Shown here in pieces: positions 16,189-23,426 of a stretch of 64,000 nucleotides of DNA (position 1 is the first letter of the stretch; each line of letters opens with the position of its first letter). The notes beneath the pieces are model-generated. The model had not been told where the DNA came from, ran no database searches, and was given only the letters and a program-made list of their open reading frames with translations. Source of the DNA: Hymenobacter psoromatis (GTDB lineage Bacteria > Bacteroidota > Bacteroidia > Cytophagales > Hymenobacteraceae); assembly GCF_020012125.1 (NCBI RefSeq), contig NZ_JAIFAG010000001.1, positions 1,984,001 through 2,048,000 of the forward strand, read 5' to 3'. The position numbers and the translations under genes were made by a program.

Positions 16189-17958
16189 ATGCACAATAGG
16201 TACCCTTCACTGGCTTGGGCCAGCTGCCGGGCCACGGTAGCGGGGGTAGGGCTGCTGGCCGCGACACTGGGCGCGGCGGCACAAACCAACACACCCGCCG
16301 CCACCCGGCCCGGCACCCAAAGCAGCCCACAGGGCGGCATCGGGGGGCCGCCCGTGGGCCAGCAGCAGCAGCAGGAATTGCAGCAGCGCCAGCAGCAAAT
16401 CCAGCAGAGTATGCCGCCGCAAATGCCGGCCGGGCCGCCCAGCCCGGTACCGGGCGCGGGCAGGCAGGGCAGCATGGGTAGCCAGGGCGGGGGGGCACCG
16501 CAGTCGGGGCCGGGCGGCACCGGCACGGTGGGCGAACCCACCGGCACCACTACCCAGCAGGCGCAGTTTGGTGGCTCGCCGAGCGCGGGCGGCATGATTG
16601 GCGCGGGCCAGGCTACCGGCGCGGCCCGTACGCTGGCCGTGGCTCCGGCCACCCTAAGCCTGCCCGAAGCCATAAACATCGGCATTCAGAACAACCTAAC
16701 GACCCTGCTGGCTGACGAGCGCGCCGTGGAGGCGCGGGCCATGCGGCAGCAAATCCGCTCGTTCTTGCTGCCCAACCTGTTCGGCACGGCGTACCAGCAA
16801 AACCGGACGCTCAACCTAGTAGCCCAGGGCCTAGTGCCCAGCGGCGGGGATATGGGCAGCATGGGCGGGGGCATGGGCGGCGGGGGAATGCCCGGCGGCG
16901 GCAGCCCAGCCGCGAGTATCCCATCCTTCGTGGGACCGTTTAATACGTTTGATGCCCGGCTCAACTTTTCGCAAGCATTGTTGAACCTCAGTGCCTTACG
17001 CCAATATAAGAGCACCCAGGCCGCCGTGCAGGTGGCCGACCTCACCGCCGGGCTGGCCCGTGAGCAGGTGGCTACGTTCGTGGCTCTAGCCTACCTCACG
17101 GCCCAGCGCGGCAACCTCGACGTGCGAGCCGCCCGCGCCGATTTCGTGTTGGCCGAAGCCCTATTGCGGCTAGCCCGCCAGCAGCGCGAAGTGGGCGTGG
17201 CCAATGGCATCGACGTGGTGCGGGCCGAGTCCAGGGTAGCGCAACAGCGCCTGCGGGTGGTGCAGGCCGAGGCCAGCGCCGTGCAGGACCGCCTTGACCT
17301 AGAGCGCGCCGTGGGCCTACCCCAGGGCAGCGCCACGGTGCTCACCGATACGCTGGCGGCCCGTGCGGAGGCCATCCCCGACGTGGCTACCGCCCTGCCC
17401 GCCGCCCAGACCGCTCGCCTGGATGCCCGCGTGGCGGAGCAAACCATTGAGCAGCGCATTATGGACCGCCGCAGCCGGGGCGCAGCGCGCGTGCCGGTGG
17501 TCACGGCCGCCGCCGACTACGGGCAGTCGGCCGTGACGCCCTTTAAAAACGACCGCGCTACCCGCACCTACGGCGTGACACTGAGCGTACCCATCTTCGA
17601 CGGTGGCTACATCGGAGGGCGGGTGAAAGCGGCCCTGAGCGAACAGCGCCAGGCCGAATTACAGCTCGGCAACACCCGCGGCCAGGTAGAGCAGGATGTA
17701 CGTCAGGCCCTGCTGGCCTGGAACTTATCGCTGGCCCAGGTGCAGTCGGCCGATGAGCAGCTCAGCATTGCCGACCGTGAGCTGGCCCTGGCTACCCAGC
17801 GATTCCGGGCCGGCGTGGCCGACAACCTCGAGGTACTGCAAGCCCAGGCCGGCTTGGCCAACGCCCGCGCTCTGCGCGTGCAAGCCCTGGCCCAGTACGG
17901 TGCGGCTCGCCTCAATTTTGCCGCCGCCACCGGCACGGCGCAGTCTTTTCGCTTGTAG
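16189..17958 (+). CDS. TolC family outer-membrane efflux protein
   Basis: The 589-residue product forms the outer-membrane channel of a tripartite exporter. A signal peptide (about residues 1-31, ending GAAAQ) is followed by a long low-complexity stretch rich in Gln, Gly, Pro and Met up to about residue 135, which is unusual for the family. The outer-membrane efflux domain then begins (LSLPEAINIGIQNN) and shows the expected pair of repeats with long helices, ending ARLNFAAATGTAQSF. A second Gly/Met-rich insert lies near residues 220-240, probably in the first extracellular loop. The HlyD adaptor gene follows after a palindrome, and the MFS pump lies further on, so the set is likely one export system. 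Confidence 0.93.
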   Translation: MHNRYPSLAWASCRATVAGVGLLAATLGAAAQTNTPAATRPGTQSSPQGGIGGPPVGQQQQQELQQRQQQIQQSMPPQMPAGPPSPVPGAGRQGSMGSQGGGAPQSGPGGTGTVGEPTGTTTQQAQFGGSPSAGGMIGAGQATGAARTLAVAPATLSLPEAINIGIQNNLTTLLADERAVEARAMRQQIRSFLLPNLFGTAYQQNRTLNLVAQGLVPSGGDMGSMGGGMGGGGMPGGGSPAASIPSFVGPFNTFDARLNFSQALLNLSALRQYKSTQAAVQVADLTAGLAREQVATFVALAYLTAQRGNLDVRAARADFVLAEALLRLARQQREVGVANGIDVVRAESRVAQQRLRVVQAEASAVQDRLDLERAVGLPQGSATVLTDTLAARAEAIPDVATALPAAQTARLDARVAEQTIEQRIMDRRSRGAARVPVVTAAADYGQSAVTPFKNDRATRTYGVTLSVPIFDGGYIGGRVKAALSEQRQAELQLGNTRGQVEQDVRQALLAWNLSLAQVQSADEQLSIADRELALATQRFRAGVADNLEVLQAQAGLANARALRVQALAQYGAARLNFAAATGTAQSFRL

Positions 17959-17959
17959 C

Positions 17960-18055
17960 AGAACGTCATGCTGACGACAGGAAGCATCTCTACTGCTTCC
18001 TCCGTGCTGTTCAACGATGCGGTAGAGATGCTTCCTGTCGTCAGCATGACGTTCT
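17960..18055. repeat. Palindromic repeat family A (copy 2)
   Basis: Arms AGAACGTCATGCTGACGACA plus GGAAGCATCTCTAC and the matching right arm form a stem of about 34 bases. The loop differs from the other copies and contains GTGCTGTTCAACGATG. It lies between the TolC and HlyD genes, where it could reduce or stop read-through. Confidence 0.88.
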
Positions 18056-18098
18056 TCCCAAGACAAACTGCTAATAAGAATTCAAAAACATATTTGCA

Positions 18099-19445
18099 AT
18101 GGCCGATAACTCAACATCTCCCGCTGCCAGCCCGGTGCGGCGGCGGGTTGCCGCCCCTTCCGACGCGCCCGACCAACGCTCCGGCCCCGAGCGGCGTACC
18201 GTGCCCAAGGCCAAAGACGACCCGGCCATAGTTGCCGATAAGCCCATCTACACGCGCACCTGGTTTCTGATTGGGGCGGCGCTACTCTTGATTGGCCTGA
18301 TAATCTGGGGCGTTCGCTACTACCGCTACGCCAGCGCCCACGAAACCACCGACGATGCCTTTGTGGAGGGCCACGCCGTGCGGGTGAGCCCGCGCGCGGC
18401 CGGCCAGGTGCTGAAGGTGTACGTGCGGGATAATCAGCAGGTAAAAGCCGGCCAGCTGCTGCTGGAGTTGGACCCAAGCGACTACCAGGCGCAGCTGGCC
18501 CAGGCCGAGGCGGCCGTAACTAGCGCCCGCGCCCAGCGCAACACCGCCCAGCAAGCCGTTCGCTCGCGAGCCAGCGTCATCATCCAGCAGCGTGCCCAGG
18601 CCGCCGCCGCCGAGGCTACCCAAGCGCAGGCCGCCGCCGAGGAGCGCGCCGCCCAGGCCCAGGCCACCAATGATGCCCGCGACGAGCAGCGCTACGCCGA
18701 ATTGTATAAAACCGATGCCGTATCGCGCCAGCGCTACGACCAGGCCCTGACCACCGCCCGCGCCTCGGCCGCCCAGGCCGACGCGGCCCACCGTCGCACC
18801 CAAACCACAGAGGCCCAGGCCATTCAGGCGGAGGCCGTGGTGAGCCAGGCCCGCAATGACTACCAGCAGTCTAAGGAGCAAATCAGCGTCAATGACGCTC
18901 AAATTAAGCAGGCCCAGGCCCAGGCCGATGCGGCGAAACTGCAATTTTCCTATACTAAAATCTACGCTTCTGAGGCCGGCCGCATCACCGGCAAGGCCGT
19001 GGACGAGGGCCAGACCGTTTCGGTGGGCCAGCAACTACTGCTCATTACCTATGGGCAGCTGTGGGTAACAGCCAATTTCAAGGAAACGCAGCTGACGCAC
19101 ATGCTAGTGGGCCAGCCCGTGCAATTGGTGGTGGATACCTATCCGGGTGAGCAATTCTCAGGGCGGGTCGAGAGCTTCCAGCGCGGCACCGGGTCGCGCT
19201 TCAGCCTGCTGCCGGCCGAAAATGCTACCGGCAACTACGTGAAGGTGGTGCAGCGAATTCCGGTCAAAATCGTGTTCGACGGCCAGCCCGACCTGCGCCT
19301 GCTGGCCCCCGGCATGTCGGTGACGCCGGAAGTGGCCATCACCATCGCCCCCACTCAGCAAGACGTGGAGGCTGCCCACCGCGAAGCCCTACCCCGCATC
19401 ACCGACTACCCCGCCCGCCGCAAGGTAGCCCCAGACAAGAAGTAA
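18099..19445 (+). CDS. HlyD family membrane-fusion protein (EmrA-like)
   Basis: The 448-residue adaptor links an inner-membrane MFS pump to a TolC channel. A cytoplasmic basic and Pro-rich N-terminus leads into one transmembrane helix (residues about 55-72). Next come the first half of the lipoyl/barrel-sandwich domain (VEGHAVRVSPRAAGQVLKVY), a long Ala/Gln-rich coiled-coil hairpin (about 125-275), the second lipoyl half (YTKIYASEAGRITGKAVDEG), and a beta-barrel domain with FKETQLTHMLVGQPVQLVVD, typical of EmrA proteins. Its place between the TolC and DHA2 pump genes fits this role. Substrates are probably hydrophobic toxic compounds but cannot be read from the sequence. Confidence 0.94.
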   Translation: MADNSTSPAASPVRRRVAAPSDAPDQRSGPERRTVPKAKDDPAIVADKPIYTRTWFLIGAALLLIGLIIWGVRYYRYASAHETTDDAFVEGHAVRVSPRAAGQVLKVYVRDNQQVKAGQLLLELDPSDYQAQLAQAEAAVTSARAQRNTAQQAVRSRASVIIQQRAQAAAAEATQAQAAAEERAAQAQATNDARDEQRYAELYKTDAVSRQRYDQALTTARASAAQADAAHRRTQTTEAQAIQAEAVVSQARNDYQQSKEQISVNDAQIKQAQAQADAAKLQFSYTKIYASEAGRITGKAVDEGQTVSVGQQLLLITYGQLWVTANFKETQLTHMLVGQPVQLVVDTYPGEQFSGRVESFQRGTGSRFSLLPAENATGNYVKVVQRIPVKIVFDGQPDLRLLAPGMSVTPEVAITIAPTQQDVEAAHREALPRITDYPARRKVAPDKK

Positions 19446-19457
19446 GACTGAACCAGT

Positions 19458-19553
19458 TGTCATTGCGAGCGCAGCGCGGCACTCGAACGATGAACGAATG
19501 AGCGGCGCGGGCATCGTTCATCGTTCGAGTGCCGCGCTGCGCTCACAATGACA
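19458..19553. repeat. Long palindrome (family D)
   Basis: The arms (19458-19497 and 19514-19553) are near-perfect complements with cores GAGCGCAGCGCGGCACTCG and CGAACGATGAACGA. The loop holds ATGAGCGGCGCGGGC. It lies between the HlyD gene and the following unknown gene. Confidence 0.85.
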
Positions 19554-19594
19554 GACGACCTTGTGACTAACGTATTAAAACGACTTAAATTAAC

Positions 19595-20239
19595 ATGGAC
19601 CACTCCACTTCCGGCAATTGGCAGGCCGACCTAGACAACCTGTTTGCCACTCTCGACCGCGAGAACCACGCCTTTACCGACAACCTGGGCCGGCAGACCG
19701 CTTTTTACCGCGACGCGGCCCTACCCGCCCTGGAAGCCGCCGCCCAGGCCCTGCGCGCCCACGCCCGCACTTGCGAAGCTGGCCTCGACCCGGAGCGCGT
19801 CTACCTCATTGTGCGGCAGTTGACGGGCGAAATCGAGTTTCAGTACGCCGTGGTGGCCGAGGTGCGCATTGAGGCCGTGACGCCCTACATCCACTGCTGG
19901 TTTGAGGAAAACCAACTGGCCGAAGAGATTACCCAGCAGCAGGGCCAGCCCGAAAAAAAGCCCGCTGACCAAGACAGCGACAAGCCCGATGAGAAAGGCG
20001 GCGACAAACCCGACGATAAGGGCGGTGATGACCAGGCCGGGGGCGATGAGAAAAAGAAGGCCGCGGAGCCGACCCGCACCAAAACGATGGAAGTTCTCAG
20101 CACCTGGAAGGACAGCCGCCGCATCGAGGATGTTACGCGCGAGGAAATCTTAAATGATTTCGTGCAGCATTATAAAGAAGCTATCGGCCTGGCCCGCACC
20201 CAGCTGCATAAGACGGAGGAGCCGGAGGTTAAAAGCTAA
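19595..20239 (+). CDS. Unknown acidic protein between efflux adaptor and pump genes
   Basis: The 214-residue product has no signal peptide or membrane helix. An N-terminal helical part (residues 1-75) is followed by a short strand-rich segment (RQLTGEIEFQYAVVAEVRIE), a highly charged low-complexity linker rich in Lys, Asp and Gly (about 124-160), and a C-terminal helical part (EVLSTWKDSRRIEDVTREEI). No family is recognised. It sits between the HlyD and MFS genes, flanked on both sides by palindromes, so it may be transcribed with the exporter. It could be a regulator or accessory factor, but nothing in the sequence proves a link. Confidence 0.75.
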   Translation: MDHSTSGNWQADLDNLFATLDRENHAFTDNLGRQTAFYRDAALPALEAAAQALRAHARTCEAGLDPERVYLIVRQLTGEIEFQYAVVAEVRIEAVTPYIHCWFEENQLAEEITQQQGQPEKKPADQDSDKPDEKGGDKPDDKGGDDQAGGDEKKKAAEPTRTKTMEVLSTWKDSRRIEDVTREEILNDFVQHYKEAIGLARTQLHKTEEPEVKS

Positions 20240-20245
20240 AAATGT

Positions 20246-20386
20246 GTTAAAAGAACGTCATGCTTATCTGGCGTCCGCTTGTCGAAGCATCTCTACCACG
20301 AGAGTAATCTACACATTTAGAGTTAGTTACGCGGCAGAGATGCTTCGACAAGCGGACGCCAGATAAACATGACCGCCTACTTTAAC
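20246..20386. repeat. Palindromic repeat family A (copy 3)
   Basis: The arms carry GTTAAAAGAACGTCATGC then TTATCTGGCGTCCGCTTG and TCGAAGCATCTCTACC, with the matching reverse arm ending TTTAAC at 20386. The loop (AGAGTAATCTACACATTTAG) again ends in AGTTAGTTACGCGG, as in the other copies. The right arm has a few mismatches, so this copy has begun to diverge. Confidence 0.85.
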
Positions 20387-20450
20387 ATAAGTTATTTACT
20401 AACGGGTACTTATCAATTCATACTTTATAATTCAACACTCCTAATTAAAT

Positions 20451-22055
20451 ATGGCGCAAGCCCTATCTCAGCCGGCCGCCGGAGCCGGCAACCTGAAGTG
20501 GGCCATTGCCATTACGGTGGCGCTGGGCACGTTCATGGACGTGCTGGACAATTCCAGCGTGTCGGTGGCGCTGCAATACATTGGCGGTAACCTCGGCGCG
20601 TCGCAGGACGACGCAACGTGGGTGATTACTATCTTGCTGGTAGCCAAGGCCGTGACGCTGCCCACGGCCGGCTACCTGGCCACGGTCGTGGGCCGGTCCC
20701 GGCTATTTACCATCGCCCTGGTAGCCTACGGGGTATCGTCGTTGCTGTGCGGGCTGTCGTCATCGCTGCCCATGCTGCTGGCGATGCGGGCCATGCAGGG
20801 CGTTTGCGGGGGCATTATTCCACCCATCGGGCAGGCCATTCTCAAAGATGCCTTTCCGGCCGAGGAGCGCGGGCAGGCATTTGCTCTCTATGGTGTGGCC
20901 ACGGTAGTAGCGCCCACGGTGGGCCCACTGCTTTGCGGCTGGCTGGTAGATAATTACAGCTGGCACTGGGTCTTCTTCGTGAACGTACCGGTGGCCCTGC
21001 TCACGGCTTTTCTGGTGACGGCGCTGGTGAAAGACCCGCCGGAATTAATCAAGGACAAAGCCGCCGCCTGGGCCAAGGGCCTCAGCATCGACTACATCGG
21101 GCTGGGCCTGCTGGGCGTGGGCCTCAGCGCCCTGCAATACGTGCTGAGCCGCGGCGAGCGCTTCGACTGGTTCAGCTCCAACACCATTCTCTACCCGGCC
21201 ATTGTGGCTGTAGTCCTGCTGGTGGCCGGCATCGTGTGGGAGATGTACACCGAGAATCCGCTCCTCGACCTGAGCTTGTTCCGCAACCGGACTTTTTCCG
21301 CCTCCATCGCGGTCATGTTCGTGGTGGGGGCCCTGCTCTACGGCACCACCACGCAGCTACCGCAGTTTCTGCAAACGTTTCTCGGCTACCGGGCCGTGGA
21401 TAGCGGGTTGGCCATCACACCGGGCGGGATAGCGCTCATTTTTCTCATGCCCATCGTGGGCTGGCTCACGGGCAAGATTCAGGCCCGCTGGCTGATAATG
21501 TTCGGGCTGATTGTCAGCGCGTGCTCGTGCTACTACTACGCCCATATCCTGTCCATCAACATCGATTTTACGACCGTGGCAAAGTCGCGGGTCTTCCAGA
21601 GTATCGGCCTGGGCTTCCTGTTTGTGCCCATCAACGTGGCCGCCTACGTGGGGCTGGCCAAGTCCAAAACCAACCAGGCAGCCACCTTCATCAACCTCTT
21701 CCAGACGCTGGGCGGCAGCTTTGGCATCGCGGCCATCGAAACCGTGCTGGCCCGGCGTGCGCAGTTTCACCAGAGCCGTATCATCGACCACCTCACTTTT
21801 ACCAACCCCGACTATGCCAACGGCCTGCGCCAGATTGCTAACGGCGTGTTCGGCCACGTCAACAGCAGCGCGGTTGATGCGACTCAGCAGGCCCAGGGAG
21901 TGATTTACCGAAGCGTTATTCAGCAAGCCACCACCATCGCCTACGACGACGCTTTTTACCTGCTGACCATCGTCTGCGTTGTATCCATCGGTCTGGTCTT
22001 TTTCATGAAAGCCAACAAGCCCGGCGAAAGCGAAGGCGACAGCGCAGCGGCGTAG
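20451..22055 (+). CDS. DHA2 family MFS exporter (EmrB/QacA type)
   Basis: The 534-residue inner-membrane transporter has 14 predicted helices, as in the EmrB/QacA branch. Family marks are FMDVLDNSSVSVALQYIGGN in helix 1 (a variant of the D-T--NVALP motif), DDATWVITILLVAKAVTLP, and AMQGVCGGIIPPIGQAIL followed by GVATVVAPTVGPLLCGWLVD (motif C). The antiport drives drug export through the HlyD and TolC partners encoded upstream. It ends 61 bases before the kinase-like gene. Confidence 0.95.
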   Translation: MAQALSQPAAGAGNLKWAIAITVALGTFMDVLDNSSVSVALQYIGGNLGASQDDATWVITILLVAKAVTLPTAGYLATVVGRSRLFTIALVAYGVSSLLCGLSSSLPMLLAMRAMQGVCGGIIPPIGQAILKDAFPAEERGQAFALYGVATVVAPTVGPLLCGWLVDNYSWHWVFFVNVPVALLTAFLVTALVKDPPELIKDKAAAWAKGLSIDYIGLGLLGVGLSALQYVLSRGERFDWFSSNTILYPAIVAVVLLVAGIVWEMYTENPLLDLSLFRNRTFSASIAVMFVVGALLYGTTTQLPQFLQTFLGYRAVDSGLAITPGGIALIFLMPIVGWLTGKIQARWLIMFGLIVSACSCYYYAHILSINIDFTTVAKSRVFQSIGLGFLFVPINVAAYVGLAKSKTNQAATFINLFQTLGGSFGIAAIETVLARRAQFHQSRIIDHLTFTNPDYANGLRQIANGVFGHVNSSAVDATQQAQGVIYRSVIQQATTIAYDDAFYLLTIVCVVSIGLVFFMKANKPGESEGDSAAA

Positions 22056-22116
22056 GCAAATACGCGGGCTGGGGAGCGCCCGCGTATCTTCGACCCTACC
22101 CCCCTCTCGCCGTCGC

Positions 22117-22644
22117 ATGGAACCCAAACGCTACCCCCGCCAGCTTTCCCGCGGGGCCAATAACGCCGTTATCGCCCTTTCGGAAACCGAAGTCGGCAAG
22201 CTATTCAGCGCTGACACGCGCTCTGACATTGGCTCCGAAGCCGAGAAAATGCGCTTTGCCAATAAGGTCAACAGCCTAGTTGTCAGTTTTCATCGCTTAG
22301 AAACTAACGAACTCTTAGGCGTTGATATGCTAGTCATGGAGCGCCTCTACCCCCTCGATTTCCGCGCCCACGAGGTGGAAATGCGCGAAATCTGGCTCGA
22401 CGTATTCACCGATGAGCTGCGGGCGCTGCACGCCGCCGGCTTTGTCCACCACGACTTGCAACGGCCTAGCAACCTGCCCGGCGAGCGCTTCGACAATATC
22501 CTCCTCACCGCTCAGGGCCTACGGCTGATTGACACTGGTATTTCGGTACTGCGCCGGCAGGTAGGCGAGTCGTTTTTCAACGCCTACGTGCAGCGGGAAC
22601 TGGCAGAATTGGCGCGGTTTGGGGCGTTCTTTTTGGGGCGGTGA
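22117..22644 (+). CDS. Small protein-kinase-like protein
   Basis: The 175-residue product resembles the C-terminal half of a protein kinase-like fold. HAAGFVHHDLQRP mimics the catalytic HxD loop, FDNILLTAQ provides the following Asn, and LRLIDTG takes the place of the DFG motif. An N-terminal part holds a reduced nucleotide-binding region with no clear glycine-rich loop or VAIK lysine. It is much smaller than a normal kinase (about 260 residues), so it may be a minimal or inactive kinase-like enzyme, similar to aminoglycoside phosphotransferase or Kdo-kinase relatives. The hicBA pair follows 87 bases downstream. Confidence 0.6.
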   Translation: MEPKRYPRQLSRGANNAVIALSETEVGKLFSADTRSDIGSEAEKMRFANKVNSLVVSFHRLETNELLGVDMLVMERLYPLDFRAHEVEMREIWLDVFTDELRALHAAGFVHHDLQRPSNLPGERFDNILLTAQGLRLIDTGISVLRRQVGESFFNAYVQRELAELARFGAFFLGR

Positions 22645-22731
22645 GTGGCAGTAGTGCGATTATTACCACCACGAAACATTCAAAACCTAGAAGTTGGTTG
22701 TTACTTTGCCTACCCCCTAAAATTACATATC

Positions 22732-22941
22732 ATGAAATTTACGCTAGTTATCCGCCAAGGCAAAACCCAACTTATCGGCCAACTAAAAGAGATTCCCGGT
22801 GTGCTGACGCAGGGCCAGACAGTAGCCGAAGTGAAGGAGAATATTCAGGCTGCGCTGGCGCTTTACCTGGAAGACATACGCGAGGATGACGCCGAAGGTG
22901 GTGATGCTATTATTGCCCAAGAGGAAGTAGAGTTTGCCTAA
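22732..22941 (+). CDS. hicB: HicB-like antitoxin
   Basis: The start at 22732 gives 69 residues beginning MKFTLVIRQGKTQLIGQLKE. The segment IPGVLTQGQTVAEVKENIQA with ALALYLED is the HicB core, a degenerate RNase H-like fold that binds and neutralises HicA. No C-terminal DNA-binding domain is present, so autoregulation would need another factor. The hicA toxin gene follows after six bases. The order antitoxin then toxin is the reverse of the classical E. coli locus but common elsewhere. Confidence 0.85.
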   Translation: MKFTLVIRQGKTQLIGQLKEIPGVLTQGQTVAEVKENIQAALALYLEDIREDDAEGGDAIIAQEEVEFA

Positions 22942-22947
22942 TTAGTA

Positions 22948-23136
22948 ATGAAACGCGGCAAATTCATCAAACATTTGGAGGCAAACAATTGCCCGCTGCA
23001 CCGGCACAGCAGTCGGCACGATATCTACAAAAACGAAGTAACCGGCAAGCGCACCAGCGTTCCCCGCCACGGTGATATTGACGAAGACTTATGCCGGGAA
23101 ATCTGCAAGCAACTTGGGATACCGAAGGTACAGTAG
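22948..23136 (+). CDS. hicA: HicA-like mRNA interferase toxin
   Basis: The 62-residue protein matches HicA: KRGKFIKHLEANNCPLHRHS then SRHDIYKNEVTGKRTSVPRH and a C-terminal helix LCREICKQLGIPK. The family adopts a double-stranded-RNA-binding-like fold and cleaves mRNA with a catalytic histidine, here probably one in HRHSSRHDIY. It lies directly behind hicB in what is clearly one operon, and both are intact. Confidence 0.88.
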   Translation: MKRGKFIKHLEANNCPLHRHSSRHDIYKNEVTGKRTSVPRHGDIDEDLCREICKQLGIPKVQ

Positions 23137-23139
23137 TCG

Positions 23140-23418
23140 CTAATCGCCAAAAGCTATTAGACCGCAGTTTGCTGCAAAAGCTTGTTTTAGTATCGAAGCT
23201 AAACTAGGAATAACTGCCGTAACAGCAGGCGTCAGCATTACTCGCTTTTGTTGCACGTTCTGACTTATCCATCTGAACTTGCCGTAGTAATCGAGGTGCT
23301 TTTCAATAATTTTTAATCCCTGCGCTTCTATAAATTCCTCGTACTCGATGCCACCAGCGAGGTTTATTTGATTACTATTATTAGCCTGCTCGTCGTGTAT
23401 GAAGAAGAAGTCAAGCAT
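23140..23418 (-). CDS. Small unknown protein downstream of ispG
   Basis: The start at 23418 (MLDFFFIHDEQANNSNQINL) gives 92 residues. It contains AGGIEYEEFIEAQGLKIIEK and HLDYYGKFRWISQNVQQKR, which resemble short hypothetical proteins that I recall from other Bacteroidota. There are no membrane segments or signal peptide. It starts eight bases after the ispG stop on the same strand, so the two are probably co-transcribed. The hicA gene ends three bases away on the other strand. The function is unknown. Confidence 0.6.
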   Translation of the reverse strand: MLDFFFIHDEQANNSNQINLAGGIEYEEFIEAQGLKIIEKHLDYYGKFRWISQNVQQKRVMLTPAVTAVIPSLASILKQAFAANCGLIAFGD

Positions 23419-23426
23419 ATTTAGAG

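Noticed and set aside
16370-16410. Short CAG/CAA-rich tract in the TolC gene as a microsatellite or CRISPR-like repeat
   Set aside because: It is an in-frame poly-Gln tract of the low-complexity N-terminus; there are no regular spacers. No CRISPR array was found anywhere in the window.
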